64,000 nt of DNA from positions 8,538,571-8,602,570 of the forward strand of contig JASSKH010000029.1 in NCBI GenBank assembly GCA_031763025.1, written 5' to 3'. Below, piece after piece: positions 10,701 to 42,213 of the stretch. The notes beneath the pieces are model-generated. The model searched no databases, was not told the origin of the DNA, and worked only from the letters and a program-made list of their open reading frames with translations. The position numbers and the translations under genes are program-made. The stretch's first letter is position 1; the number at the start of each line of letters is the position of its first letter. This DNA is from Macrocystis pyrifera (lineage: Eukaryota; Sar; Phaeophyceae; Laminariales; Laminariaceae).

Positions 10701-13302
10701 GAAATGACTGGAGCCAATCGCCAGAGAGTGGCCCACCCCGCGGTAGGGATTGCACTTGTTTGATTAACATTCTCCTACAAGGTCAAGTTTTTCATGTGAG
10801 GGACTACATCGGTCAACAATATGATAGGTTTACTTTGTGTGTAAATGTTCAAGACTTCGCGTATCGTGCGCCTCGTAGGTGAAAACTAATGAACACCTTG
10901 AATTGGGATGAAATAACTCAATTATCACGAGCTAATTGAGTCTCTAGATTTACTATAATGTATCGCGAGCGACCCTTGCTCGGTTTCTCATGGCGTTGTT
11001 TCCTGAGTAAATAACAATACCGCTACAACATAAATCATACCTGGTATAGCGCATGTATATTTTGATTGGGTTGGGCGGACAAAGTCGTTCGACATCATGT
11101 TTCGGGCGAGATACTGAACTCCTCACGTGGGAAAAGCAGGCAAAAATAAGGCATCGGCTCTGTAAGGCACCATTCCCTACCGCGACATTGCTCTACTGTA
11201 GTGTGTCTCCCTCATGGGTGCATTTGTAACCGTTTCTAGAGCATCTGTGAGGGTTAAAGGGTGGTTGAATCCCACGGGTAACACCACCAAAGAGCATCCG
11301 ACCCTTGCACCTGCGCAAAGAGCTCGAAGAGCATGATGACCAGCTGCATATAGCTCCCTCCAAACCCACTCACCACCGCCAGCATGGGCGATCGCGCGTG
11401 GATTTTCAATTTCCTTCGCCTGCGAGTAAGGGTACAGTAGGGTAGACCGATCGAGTGGTAGGGGTCAAGGAAAGGGGGGGGGTCACGTGCATCACAGGCT
11501 CGCTGTGGGCGAATTTACACTCGTTTGGTTCATGTCTTAGTTCCGAAACGTTCGGGCCTTTTGCTACGGTACAAGTAGCACCTATCGTTTTTGAGGAGCC
11601 ATAGCTTGAGGATCTCTACATATATATCTCTCACAAAAACCGTTTTTGTACCAAAAGAACGGGCGCTTAAGCTCGGCCTATCGTAGATTTCGTTCGAAAA
11701 TATTACAGACAAAACGGAGATTTTTCCCAGTGACACTTCAACGTATTTCCTTTCTTGAGGGGCCCCCGGCATTCAGAAAAAAAATAGCAAACAAAAACTT
11801 CGTACCTCTATCGTAACATGCATCTGCGGTGCAATCACCATGTGTCTTTTCGGGAATTAGACGTTTCGTTTCAAACATAATACTATAAACCCCTGAGAAG
11901 TTCATACACAGGTGGCTGGGACCACCCCCCCCCTCTTCCGCGATGTCAGCGTAAAAATAGTCCTTGTGGAAACATGCAGAATGTCCAGCGAACCCCACAA
12001 GGTGTTGACAACGTCTCAATTCCGTACGCTCAATGGTTTGTGCGATCTTGTTCAAATGTCTCCGCAAGGAGTTTTTTACGCCCATATTGTGCAAGAGAGG
12101 GGGTCCCTCGGCCACCTGTGTACTTCACTTCGAGTCTTGAACTTACGGCTGCAACGAAAGGCGAGATAACCCGAAACGGATGATTTCGAGGCATCAAAAA
12201 TCGCCCTTCAGCCTCTCGGGACTTCAGAGGCAAACATTCACGGTAAAAAGTGACGACCACGGCAACGGCCGCTGCGTGACTGGGTGATGATACGGACCAG
12301 GTGTCCGCGCTACTACAAAGCAAGGAGTCGTACGGCATGGGCTCGATCGTCATGTTCCTACCGGTAGGTGCTGCTGGGAGCTCACGCTACTCGTAGATGG
12401 TTGATAATAGGGCCAAATTTACCAACCATTGTGTTGGTCGCTATCTCGGGGGTCCCAAAGAGGGTAACCACGGCTATACTACAAGTAGTTGTAGCATACG
12501 CACTCGCATTCCTAGTACTCGCTGGTGTCCCTGATAAAGGTGCTTGCATCGATGTCATATCGTAACCATACTGCTGTTTGGCTTAGCAGCCAGGGCCGTT
12601 CTCAGTGGAGTTGTGCTTCTCTCTTCCTCTCTATTCGTACCGCCAAGATGGTTGAGATGGCCGCTACGAAAGAGGTAGCATATTTTTTCGGCCTGCAGCT
12701 TTTCTAGCTGATGGGCCATCTCAACCACTGCAACCCACGGCACTACCCAGCAAATATCGTTCGCTTTTGTACTGAACGACTCGAACCTCGATTGGCGCTT
12801 ATGCTTCGGCCACCATCACGCCTCTTCTTGTTTGCTGCTGTTTTCCGGTGCATTGAAAGAAAAACCCACCAGGTTCGTCTCTTTCGCTGACCGCCACAAC
12901 AACGAAAAACAAATCTACAGGACAGCACGCATGGCGAGACTGACCAAGTCGCCGTGCAAATTCAGGCCAGTTTTATTCTTCACTGCAGATGTAAAATATG
13001 TTTCGGCGCAAATCTAGGCCACGAGACTGCTCATCGAGATAAGCGTACGATGGTTCGTGAATACCGCCTTTGGGTGATGTCTACATTTGAGCTAAGAATC
13101 CTCAGGGGAGGGGGAGCCTATTGAAGTTCCAGGCTTGCATCTCTACCGTGTGGCATGTGTCCCGAATCTTTACGGCTTGCCTGACAAATGGAAAACTAAT
13201 CACTCACATGGCCCAGAAGCTTGACATTTCAACCGCCAGGGAGCAAAACCAGAGCGCATGCGTCACCAATATTGCCCAAGACGCTAAGGTTAAATTACCC
13301 AT
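1596..13302 (-). CDS. Copy A: 7TM-RGS protein gene, exons 1-6 (3' part off the left edge)
   Basis: Predicted exons on the minus strand, in order: 13302-13208, 11419-11311, 9457-9343, 5900-5777, 4322-4147, 1701-1596. All are open, bordered by AG acceptors and GT donors, and their phases join without a break. They encode about 241 residues: seven hydrophobic segments in the order seen in Arabidopsis RGS1 (my comparison from memory of the family). The linker, RGS and tail exons should lie left of position 1. The start is placed at the ATG at 13302-13300, which is conserved in copy B with the context CCGATGG. The frame is open upstream here to another ATG at 13389, so an earlier start or an upstream exon is possible. 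Exons match copy B closely and copy C less well. No frameshift or stop is visible, so the copy looks functional as far as it can be read. Confidence 0.8.
1727..1975 (+). repeat. (GGGAT)n array in copy A intron 5
   Basis: About 250 bp of imperfect GGGAT/GGGATGGGAT repeats, starting 26 bp upstream of copy A exon 6 in the gene's direction. The gene strand is C-rich (CCCATC). Copies B and C carry different G-rich arrays in the same intron. Confidence 0.95.
2327..2590. mobile_element. MITE-4 family copy, degenerate
   Basis: It begins with a CTACGGTAGAGG end and closes with TATCCTTGTCGGAGCACGCGTC, with TCCGACGGTTCTGGGTTAAGGAGG inside. This is the layout of the intact members at 8618-8853 and 56868-57118. 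Confidence 0.6.
3461..3571. mobile_element. MITE-3 family palindrome
   Basis: Fold-back element: TTTTGGGGACAAACTAC on one arm and GTAGTTTGTTCCCGAAACGGGAC on the other, ending AAAGGGTTAA. See also 29352, 37023, 53133, 63256 and 63523. Confidence 0.7.
3881..3986. mobile_element. MITE-1 family copy
   Basis: Terminal ACGGGGGGCCATACTAAATAG pairs with CTATATACTATGCTCCCCTG. The interior is in the reverse orientation relative to 7321. Confidence 0.85.
4147..4322 (-). CDS. Copy A exon 5: TM5, intracellular loop and start of TM6
   Basis: 176 bp, start phase 2, end phase 1; acceptor TTTCAG, donor GTGGGT. It encodes PNPTKTCFAIADWWLYG, a hydrophobic stretch, then the loop LELSRVQDRINMSKEI and SSAAIAWLVTS. 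The loop matches the TM5-TM6 region of plant RGS1 in position and character. The same exon, also 176 bp, occurs at 31524-31699 and 58920-59095. Confidence 0.88.
4733..5035 (+). repeat. Pyrimidine-rich minisatellite
   Basis: Imperfect repeats of CTCTCACTGCCTCT-like units in copy A intron 4. A second block with the same unit follows at 5270-5412. The purine-rich strand is the gene strand. Any reading frame across it is low-complexity. Confidence 0.85.
5033..5257. mobile_element. MITE-5 family copy
   Basis: Inverted ends ACAGGTGCCGGGACCCCC and GGGGGACCTGCG, with ATGTGGCCGTAAAAATAATC and GTACGTTTACGCTCTCACTGT as inner arms and GGAGACATCGAAC/GTTCAATGTCTTC beyond them. It resembles 11906-12122, 41077-41338 and 42214-42438. 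It sits between two blocks of the pyrimidine-rich minisatellite, as if inserted into it. Confidence 0.7.
5512..5754 (+). repeat. (AACAAT/AACAAG)n array
   Basis: About 240 bp of hexanucleotide units ending 22 bp before copy A exon 4 on its 3' side (intron 4). Confidence 0.95.
5777..5900 (-). CDS. Copy A exon 4: TM4
   Basis: 124 bp, start phase 1, end phase 2; acceptor CCACAG, donor GTGAGG. It encodes VWRSKYSTVLSRRN, then the helix VFLMLFMAFIVFTGIAVMLQ and FVSQNIYG. The acceptor was chosen because it is the only one that joins in phase to exon 3 and that is also present in copies B and C, each giving 124 bp. The frame happens to stay open 40 bp further upstream (to 5940). Confidence 0.87.
6641..6829. 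mobile_element. MITE-1 copy interrupted by a MITE-2 element
   Basis: The outer ends ACGGGGGGACCATAG and CTATGGTCCCCCGTAATAG are MITE-1. The centre (about 6688-6769) is a second palindrome, CCACTCTGACCCGAAATAT...ATATTTTGGGTCAGAGTGG, set between TA dinucleotides. Confidence 0.85.
6941..7213. mobile_element. MITE-4 family copy, rearranged
   Basis: Left end GAGGCGTTCTACGATGGAG, right end GCTATCGTAGCACGCCTC. The interior is not the standard one, so it may be a composite of two copies. Confidence 0.5.
7321..7420. mobile_element. MITE-1 family copy
   Basis: ACGGGGAACCATAGTAAATA pairs with TATTTACTATGGCCCCCCGT; about 100 bp. Confidence 0.88.
8618..8853. mobile_element. MITE-4 family copy, intact ends
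   Basis: 236 bp with ends GAGGCGTTCTACGGTAG and CTATCGTAGAACGCGTC. The interior shares CCCATGGCCCAAGTATAC and GACGATTTTGGGTTAAGGAG with other copies. Confidence 0.8.
9343..9457 (-). CDS. Copy A exon 3: TM3
   Basis: 115 bp, start phase 0, end phase 1; acceptor TTGGCAG, donor GTCAGT. It encodes EGITIPCKFMLYSNVVF followed by YPLPYLLRGLRVVIVSDK. The last part, LPYLLRG(L/M)R(V/I)VIVSD, is the best conserved block of the family and is present in all three copies. EG followed by a hydrophobic helix resembles TM3 of plant RGS1. Confidence 0.9.
9458..11310. other. Copy A intron 2, no recognised feature
   Basis: 1.85 kb between exons 2 and 3. I see short C and G runs and several TACAGTA/CTACAGTAC motifs, but no repeat family copy and no exon-like block shared with copy B intron 2. 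Confidence 0.5.
11311..11419 (-). CDS. Copy A exon 2: TM2
   Basis: 109 bp, start phase 2, end phase 0; acceptor CTCGCAG, donor GTGCAA. It encodes RRKLKIHARSPML followed by AVVSGFGGSYMQLVIMLF and ELFAQ. The basic stretch before the helix fits a cytoplasmic loop. Copy B has the same exon with the same length at 38641-38749. Confidence 0.87.
11906..12122. mobile_element. MITE-5 family copy
   Basis: ACACAGGTGGCTGGGACCA and GGTCCCTCGGCCACCTGTGT form ~20-bp inverted ends. The inner arms are GCGTAAAAATAGTCCTTGTGG and CCGCAAGGAGTTTTTTACGC. Confidence 0.8.
12215..12470 (+). repeat. Dispersed repeat R6, copy 1
   Basis: Matches 56385-56640 in the same orientation: CGGCCGCTGCGTGA, GGTGATGATACG, ACTCGTAGATGGTTG and ACCAACCATTGTGTTGGTCGC are shared with small changes. 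A related fragment in the opposite sense lies near 3340-3430. Function unknown. Confidence 0.65.
13208..13302 (-). CDS. Copy A exon 1 (or first recognised exon): TM1
   Basis: Coding part 95 bp from the ATG at 13302-13300; donor GTGAGT, end phase 2. It encodes MGNLTLASWAILVTHALWF followed by CSLAVEMSSFWAM. A possible acceptor (GTGCAG) at 13307-13308 would make a 99-bp exon, as in copy B, and would imply an upstream exon. A start at this ATG would give a very short extracellular N-terminus. Confidence 0.72.
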
Positions 13303-13932
13303 CGGGCTGCACGAGGAGGATGCGGAAAACGTCGAGCATTCAAGCGGGAAATGGGTAAGGTGTACTTTGCATAGTTTTGATTCTGCCAATATGTTCTCTC
13401 ACTGAACGCTGAGAGCGGGACGGGTGTACTGCATTATTTGTAGAGAGAGCTTCTGTGCGGAGGATCGAGTACATATTGACGAAATGCGGTAGAATCTCAT
13501 GCCAGCAGAAAAGGCATTACAGAATACGCGTCCTTTGAGGATGTGCCTGTGGTGCCTAGCACGGGCCTACACTACCTAGAAAAAGAGGACTCACCCACCC
13601 CGCAGTACAGCACGCAAGTAGAAACGTCAGGCGCCAGCGAAAAAGAGAAACTGACTACTATGTAGATACTCTTTTTTTCCGATCGCCCGTGGTATAGTTA
13701 GTACAGGAGCATAATCAGATCCGATATCGCAAGCAATGTTCTTGTGCCCAAAAGCATGAGGGCGAAGCAAACAGCTCACAATGTGAAGCACCTACATATC
13801 TACACCGTGCGCAGCTACTGATACGTCGTAGGTGTAGATATCGTAGTTCGGGAACTATCACGGGGTCGCCGTGAAGCGCGTTGGTTTCGCGCAGAGGTGC
13901 TATATGTATTTCGGGTGTTCGTTTTTCCACAA

Positions 13933-14024
13933 CGGGAAACAGGGCCTACGGTACACACAAAACCCTATATATTACCTATTTTTACTATCAATACTTGGTC
14001 CTATTTACTATGCCCCCTCGTAAT
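13933..14024. mobile_element. MITE-1 copy, one arm truncated
   Basis: The interior GGCCTACGGTACACACAAAA and the right arm CTATTTACTATGCCCCCTCG are present; the left arm is reduced to GGGAAACA. Confidence 0.7.
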
Positions 14025-15007
14025 AGTCAGAAGGGGTAAACCTACTACTACTGTAGACCACTCACGTCTACCATTGTTAATAGGGGGCGGCTGATTAGCA
14101 GGGGGCGGCTAGCATTGGTAAAAAAACAGCTACTAGCTCAAGGTTTGATGTACTAGAAGCGCCCGGCGTCAGACTGGTGCCGTGCCATGTAGGGTAGAGG
14201 GAATACATCCCAAATTTCAATCATGGCGTTCACGCCACCCCACCCCGGCGAAAGGCTCTGTACCTTGGTCAAAATTGAACTTGGACGTACTTCTTTTCGG
14301 CGCCGCGTGTGTTAAACTATCCAATGGTAGTACATATCGCAAAATCAAATGACATAAAACGCTCGAGACTGCAGAGGACCAGCCGGGTGGCTTTGAGCGG
14401 CTGAAAAACACGGGAGCTATAGGCGACTCCCCCCCCCCCCCCCCATCGTACGTAGCACCCAGTCGTCTGTGCTGTTGTATGTGTTGCATGTGTCGTACGC
14501 GCTCACAGAGGTACAGTACGTTATTTAGTTATGTACGCACCTGGGTATTTCCCCCCGGCAGCAACGACAAACCGACGATAGGCGTATAATTTCGTTCTTG
14601 GTCGTACAGTACGCAGTGCATAAGGGAACTGCTGTACAGTGAGTGCACGAAAAACTCAGCATATGTAGACGATACGTACACCTTAAGTATTAATTATTGC
14701 AGAATGATACAGCAGCACATATTATTCAATAAACTACAAGGAAAGTCAAGTTCACAAGCATGCGTTATTTTCCCCCAATCAGCTTCCTAGATCGCGGCGT
14801 TCTGTCGAGGTGGTGAATAAAATACACCGCCGCTCGCCAATGATGCACCAACCGCGTAGGATACGTTTCGCGCTGTCGCACTAAGGGAGCCGTGTTCGTT
14901 TCGGAAGCCAAAGGAAACCTGGACATCGCACGCTGCTGCTTGTCGTCGTACGGTCTAAGTATGGGCATGCCAATACGGAACGCCTTCTATCAGCCAAAGG
15001 GTTCACA

Positions 15008-15268
15008 CCTTGGACAGATCATCGATTCTCACTTCATGATCTAAATCTTTGAGGGCAGATGTATTCCTGATTTGTATGGCCTGTATGATCTGTATGATCT
15101 AGCTCATGTTGCCGGGTGGGAGTCGTATAATCTGCGTTGTCTAGCGCATGTTTCCTGGGTTGGATCTGTACGACTGTGCAGACCCTGCGCAACTCACAGC
15201 GGCAGGTGAGGAGCTGGATGATGTAGATCATGATCTATCTGTAGATGATCTGTCTCGAAATTTGAAAG
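15008..15268 (+). repeat. Dispersed repeat R8, copy 1
   Basis: It carries CATGATCTAAATCTTTGAGGGCAG near the left, TTTCCTGGGTTGGATCTGTACG in the middle and GTAGATCATGATCTATCTG near the right. Related copies are at 24940-25072, 32335-32600 (inverted), 38195-38578 and 41925-42085. Confidence 0.65.
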
Positions 15269-16049
15269 GGTTAAAACCTTTCGTTGTGACGCCGACCTTG
15301 AGCGTTCAAAGGCCATTCTATACCTACAGTAGTGTACATGGTGGGATAGTTTTTTTTTCCAGTCAAGTGCAGAGCCCCAATCTGAGAAACGAGAATGAAT
15401 TTTCTCGTCCCTTGTGTACTCCGAGCTTATATGGTACCATACTCGCTATATCCTTCACGAGGAATTGCTCGTACGTAGGAAACTCGCGACCGATCTATCG
15501 CTCAGCTTTGACTAAGTTGAGCATCGGCCCTAACGGGAGAATCATCATCTATTGTTACCATCGAAGGAGGCGCCTGTATCATTCTCCTTGCTGCATTTTG
15601 GAAGGGCACTGCTACCACAGCAGTAGGTCTAGGGTGTGCTCTGAAGTTCAGCCTTTCCCATCGCTGACAGAACAATGACAAAAAATGCCATTTTTTGCCC
15701 GTACGTATGCAATACTGTTTGCTTCGTAGGGTATCCTAGAAATAGTGGTCGTCTGAACTTTTTGCTGCTGACACTACGTGCTGCTCAACGTACGCGTGGC
15801 GTGGCACGGTGTGTATGCACACGTATACATCAGCATGTACAATTGAGAGCGACGCGCGAGGGACACAACAACATCATCCGTCACGGCAGTGCGACTGTTT
15901 GACGAGTGTCATATCATACGAGTACGTACGTATTTAACTCGTACGAGTACGAGTACGAGTGCGAGTACGCAGCGAAAGGCTTTTCAGCGACGCGTTTTGT
16001 ATATCAATCAGCGTGCTGCGTTCTCCACCTCAGGTATGTAACTACTCGA

Positions 16050-16900
16050 AGTGGCAGCAGTAAATGTACACGCCTTCCTGCATGCCGTGTTCCCGCACCT
16101 TTAGTTGGAAGCCCCGCTTGCGCGTGCTGAAATCCGTGCTGCCCTGTCCTCCCTCGAAACACCAACGTGAGTACTCTGGACGGAAATTGTTACCTCTCCA
16201 ACGGGCACCCGCGTGTTGAGATTGATACTCAAAAATGCGGCTTAAACACGACGGTTTGAAGACGGGTGCGCAAGGTTCGGCACCCGCTAGTGTGACGTTG
16301 CCAGGCGGCACACCAATGTTGATGTGTGTCCCAAAATTTACGTGCCAAGGGCCACCAGCGCGGCGGCTAGCGGCACTTCTTGGAGGACCTGTCTTGGTTT
16401 CGTGCAGAAAGCGACGAGTACTGACCTCGTACTGACCTCCCCCCCCTCCACTCCCCTTCCCCTCCCCCTCCCTCACGCGCACGGCGGACAACGAAACGAG
16501 TGAAGGCGACGGAAAGAGAGCGCGTTTCTTATTTACTTCCGGTTCCCCCGGCGGCTCCACCCTCGAATTCCTCCGGTGCCGTAGGGTGCGGATATGCTCG
16601 GCGTGACGCTATGGTGACCCAACCCCAGCGAGGCTTGCCAGCGGTGGTGCCACCCCAGACCGCTTTCGCGACACGACAAGGTGTTGGTTACATTTATTTG
16701 CACCGCCTGTACATACCGCTTGGGTCTGGAAGGGTGAAAAAAAAAGGTCCCGCGACACCAGGGACCCTCATGCGGTCGACTAGTCCGCGGAATGGCGCGT
16801 TGTGGCGGTTTCCCGATTATTCGCGGCCGAGACTGTTGTCGGGTCGAGCTGCTCAGCTGCGTGCGGTATCATGGCTTCGCTTGCAGCTATCAGCGCGGCT
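16050..16900 (-). other. Upstream block of copy A shared with copy B
   Basis: About 2.7-3.6 kb upstream of the copy A ATG. It is alignable with 44210-44990, which lies 3.3-4.1 kb upstream of copy B. Shared pieces include ATTTACTTCCGGTTCC, GGCGGCTCC and TCATGCGGTCGA. In copy A the minus strand is open for 172 codons (16560-16042, no ATG). In copy B the same stretch has stops and a shifted frame. It may be a promoter, a 5'UTR exon or leftover duplicated DNA. Confidence 0.55.
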
Positions 16901-19900
16901 ATGATACGTTCTCGTGCCTGGTTGGGTTGAGGGTCTGCAAGGGAGAGTATGAGCGACGGCTACGAGTATTGCACCTGGTACCGTTTCGACTGGAGAAAAG
17001 CAATTCGCACTGATTCTGGCCGCCACTGAGTATAGATATCATGCGGCCAAAATATTGCAACATACTGTTCTACAGTAGGTAAATCTCTGTTCCAAAATTT
17101 AAGGATTTTTTTGCGTATTAATGCTGAATATAAAGGGTCGTTGTATTGCGGAACAGAGCGGTATCTTTTTTACTCCTTCGTTGCTTGTTGAATTATTTGT
17201 TCACTGATCAGCGGGATTGTTCTCGTAGCACTCTGTACTACCAGGTATATACTACTGCAGGTATGTAATACAGTACACACGAATATCTCTCATTCCTGTC
17301 CTCGTACCTACCAGGTATGCTACTACAGCCCTCGTGTACTCGGCACGCGGCAATACTACTGCTCTGCTGTAGCTTGTGTCTGGCCCAGAATATCTGTTTG
17401 TTTTCCTGCCACCAACTCTCAGTCCGGGCGGTTTATGCATCACGAGATACGCAGTCGAATGAGATACTGCTGTATGCATGATGCGTACCAGGTATGATGT
17501 GTATGCGTGTCGTGCCGTACACAAATGGTGAAATCGTGTACGTCGTATATTCGTACCAGGTATTGGCTTGTGTGCGGCGAAATCAACCCCTTGTTATCGT
17601 CATGCTCCCACTGATAGTTCACCAGGAATATGCGGGCATTGTATCATGTACCAGTAGTACATGTATTGCCCTACCACGTGGTCTGGTACATTACAGGTAG
17701 TATGAATACCTGTACACGTAAGAGACCATGAGTAGTACCTACGTTCACGTATACGGAGCAGACGTTCATAGTGCTGCAGAACAAGCGCGACCTTGGGGCA
17801 ATAACGTATGAATACCACGCAGTCTGCAAGGCGGGGTACTGCAGCCCAGACCTCTAGGTACTCTCTACGCAACCTCTGCAGGTATACACTGGACGCCAGT
17901 TGCCAACCACTGCCGTCGTGGATATTATGGTTGGCCTGAAGTGGTCATGAGGTGCTGGCGAGCCTGACTTAGCACAGTAAAAGGGACTGTCCGTAAGCAT
18001 TAGCATCGTACGTGTATAAGGTACGCACGAGAGCGCCTGGTATGCATTGCTGGGGTCGGGCGCCAACTGCCTTCAAAAAGCGTGTATGCCAATTTGATAC
18101 CTGCGAAGAAGGCAGTGGCAAATTACTTACACTTTCACGGAATCCTGGGCCCGCAAAAGTCAAGGCGCACTTTTCACTCATTTGTTGAGGAAGAGGCTAC
18201 CAGGAAATATTTTTTTCTCGATACTGATTTCGAGTTCGTTGCCGATGCAGAGTGTGCGATTGCAGTGAGACAACAGGAGAAATTTAATCTTGGCGTACGC
18301 ACGACGCGTACGTGAAACGGGAAGCTGTCATCCATGGACGCATATATATATGTATATGTGGAAGTTCCTGCCCTCGAGTCTCATCAAAATCTCACGCTCG
18401 TGTGATGTGGACAGGGGAGCAGACCGTGGTAAGACACGTGTCGTGTAATGACCACTGGTGCCTGACCATATTTGGTGCCGCATTCGAGGTACTTTGTGGA
18501 CGATCAGATGACCACTAATTCGAACTCGCCGGGGTGCGGTGTGCGCCAGTCAGAGGAATAGCGACACTGCCGAAAACCCACGACACCGCAACCCTGGCCT
18601 CGCCGTCCTATTCAGGGATGCCTTTGGTGTATTTCGCGATGCACCCGTTGTTTTTGTTGTATCAGTTGCATGACCTGTATGATGAGTTGTATGCGTTGTA
18701 TAAGTTGTATGCATCGCATGGCTTGTAGGAGTTGTAGAACGTTGATACTTAGCTGTCTCAGTTGTTCGGCTCGTATTAATTGTACGAGCGGTCTGTTGTG
18801 TACCAAGAGCATTGCGCATGGTGTACCGAGTGCTTTTGCGCAATGCTGAACGTTCAGTACGAACTCGAGACTACAGTAGTAGGGTACTTACTTGGACACG
18901 GTACTTATCGATTGCAGCCAAGCCTTGATAGTCCGCTTACCTAACGCGTCGCGTAGTGAACACGGCGTGGTGAATAACACAAACATAGGACGCGTCACAC
19001 CAACCCCACCCCCCTGCTTATATTCAACTCACTGGCCTTATTCCGGAGCCAATTTCGTAGCAGGGATCTGTGCATATCGCGCGTTGTAGACAAAAAGCAA
19101 AATACTCGAATATGGGTTCCCTCGTATATGTTAAGTGGTTGGCGCTCTCTCGGTTAAAGAACGCGCTAAAAGCAGCTACTGGTACATGCAAAGTATTGCG
19201 AACACGATAGATAAACGTATGCTGGAAGTCTGAGACGTGCTTCTGGTAATCTGGTAAACCTTTCTGATTTCAACGTGATAAGCGGTTCATACTGTAGGCT
19301 TCCACAAGAAGACATTTTTCGGCCGCAGTTACGCGCGTACTTGCCGATAAGTGGGATACCGCGAAGATAATTTTAAAACCTCCTACCAATTACATTGTTT
19401 TGTTTAGGTGTGGTGAGCTTAAGCTCTATTTTTACCAATCCGCCGGAGGATAAAACAAAAAATCTAAAACCTCCTACCAATTATGTTGTTTGTGGATAAT
19501 CGCAACTCGTAGTGCGCAGGGCGTTACGTTTCTCAAGTGATATTGCATGTGACCGCTTCAGAATACCAGCCCCAGTTCTCAGCCCGCAGTCGCATTCCTC
19601 CTGGAGTTCTCTGGAGCGGTGCCGCCGAGCAGCAGCTGTCTGCACGATGTGGGCGTCGACTCGGATTTTCGGACGAGGCCTATGCGTGATCCCAGTACCT
19701 ACGTACACACCAAAACAGGCTACGAGTATAGGCAGCGATATCGTCAAGCCGGCGAATGCTGATTCTGATTCCAACAAAACTCCTCCTCTCGCAAACCTCA
19801 CAAACGAAAACACGAATTCTCCCAGCGTTTTGATCCCGTACGGCTGTCGCAGCTTCGGGAGTAATCCGTTTGGGACCTGTCTTGTTTCGAACGACTATTG

Positions 19901-20362
19901 TTTCCGATGTATCCGATCTGGGCGGAAATAGAAAGGCCGTCCGCACATTAATATGCAGACCAAACAATCCTAATATTTACGGCCATGGTGATAGTATACT
20001 GTCACATTCAAGCTTCACGTGTTGTTACACATGCTGGACGCTGCGACGACTTTGAGCTTTGCCACACAGATCCATGCCTCAAGAACACGCCTTCAGACAT
20101 TCGAACCACAGCGCATGAATTTGGTTTTGGGGGCAGTTTGCTCGCCCACTCCGACACATTTAGTCTATGTTGCCTGTGAAAAATCACAATCCAAAACCCG
20201 AGCCTTTCTTGCCAGCAATCTCGAACAGCACAAACGGATATTAAAAATACGAGGAAGTGGGGATCGGGGGGAAATTTGATCCCACTCTGACGCTGGAATA
20301 AGTAACAAAAAATGGGATGAACAAAAAAACAAACACAAAACAAGCCTTGGCCTTAAGCGTTT

Positions 20363-40861
<20,499 letters not shown>

Positions 40862-41076
40862 CGGACTGCATCAGTGCCCCAAGATAGCGGCGCGGAGCGG
40901 TGGGCGAGCAGGGGTAGACGAGGAGCTGTTAGTTTTGTGTTTACGTTTTCCGTCACGAAAGGTCGCGGGCCGGAGTTAGGATGCACGGTGGTGGGTCGGG
41001 TATCGCCAGAGGGCGGCAACGGATCGCGCTCCATCTTTCACGAGATTAATAGGACGTGGCCCCGGTGAAAATTGGC

Positions 41077-41338
41077 CGGTTGGCCGGGACCCCCCTCAAT
41101 ATGGGCGTACAAATATCCTTGTGGAGACATTGAACAGCAGTTCAGCATCAAGCATCACAACAAGTGTCGACGACCTCCATACATCGAAGGATGTACTGTA
41201 GCAAACACCACAAAGTTGTTGAAGACGTCCCAGTTCGGTACGTATGGCTAATGGCATGCTCGTGCATTGTTCAATGTCTTCACTAGGATTTGTTTACGCC
41301 CATGTTGTGCGAGGGTGGGGGTCCCGGCCACCTGTGCG
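41077..41338. mobile_element. MITE-5 family copy
   Basis: GGCCGGGACCCCCCTC...GGGCGTAC and TTTACGCCCATGTTGTGCGA...GGTCCCGGCCACCTGTG form the arms. CCTTGTGGAGACATTGAAC and GTTCAATGTCTTCACTAGG form the inner arms. Confidence 0.75.
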
Positions 41339-41484
41339 CTCCTATATGGCAGCAGCAGGAGTGTCTATAAATTTGACTCAGCCCCGAGAACACAACATAA
41401 GCCGGTTGATATTGCAGTACAATTTTTTGCTCACCTGCAGCTTCATTGTCATAGGACGCGAGCTGCGACAGGGGTGCGTAACAC

Positions 41485-41735
41485 TTTTGGGCGAAAACTT
41501 TTTCTGAATGACGGGACTCTCCTTAAGCCAAAATCGTCGGGAAATAGAATTTTGTTTTCGTCGATATTGCAGCAGTATTTGTACACCTAGGAATAAACCA
41601 TGGGATTGACTGTTCATCGGATTGGACTTTCATTTTTTTTTTTGCAAAATCAGTTTAGGGCTCCTTCAGGTCAAGTCGGGAGCCTCAGAACAAAAAAATG
41701 GTTCACCTCTACCTTAGCATGTGTCTTAACTTAGC
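41485..41735. mobile_element. MITE-4 family copy
   Basis: GAATGACGGGACTCTCCTTAA...CAAAATCGTCGGGAAAT, ACCATGGGATTGACTGTTCA, and the end GGTTCACCTCTACCTTAGCA. Confidence 0.65.
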
Positions 41736-41775
41736 GCATGACGGGCATATTAGATAAATCACGATCGACTACAGT

Positions 41776-41871
41776 AATCAGGACCCATCATATAGACAAA
41801 AACCTATTTATTACGGTATTTTTACTCAGTATATTCGGTCCTGATTATTACTACCAGTATGTTCCCCAGCA
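41776..41871. mobile_element. MITE-1 copy, strongly worn
   Basis: GACAAAAACCTATTTATTACG then TTTTTACTCAGTATATTCGG and GTTCCCCAGCAATAGTAG follow the reverse-orientation MITE-1 interior. Confidence 0.6.
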
Positions 41872-42213
41872 ATAGTAGATTACCTCGAACCTATTACCTG
41901 CCGCTGTGCTATGCTGTACAGGACCTGCATGGTATATATCTACTTCTGGGGAAACCTGTTCTGCACATCATGCAGGATGCATGTCGGCTCCCACCCCGGA
42001 ACAGATTTACTGTAGATCATACAAGTCAGGAATGCTTTTTGCCCTGAAAGGTCTGCCGTAGTAGATTGTGAAGTGGGGATCGATGGTCTGTCGGAGGCGT
42101 GAAAGCACCCCATGCCGGAGGTTCGGCAGGTGGTTAGCGGTCAGCCTTGGTCCAAGTCGCGGCAGATGCAAACGTAGGACGGTCCTAGACTCGCCAGCCT
42201 TGTGCCCTATGCT

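Larger units (their letters stand above)
13307..20362. other. Intergenic region between copy B (3') and copy A (5')
   Basis: 7 kb that should hold the copy A promoter and the end of the copy B transcript. It contains a truncated MITE-1 (13933-14024), a C15-like run (14429-14443), dispersed repeat R8 (15008-15268), a block shared with the copy B upstream region (16050-16900), TGTATG-type short repeats (18655-18735) and a 91-bp-spaced direct repeat (19375, 19466). Open frames of 100-140 codons occur on both strands near 19.5-19.9 kb, but nothing supports them. Confidence 0.5.

Noticed and set aside
16042-16560. 172-codon open frame on the minus strand as an N-terminal exon of copy A
   Set aside because: It has no ATG and the matching block in copy B has stops and a shifted frame. 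It is kept only as a conserved upstream block.
19481-19931. Open frames of 110 (minus, with a hydrophobic segment) and 139 (plus) codons
   Set aside because: The two strands overlap, neither has a counterpart near copy B or C, and no family was recognised.
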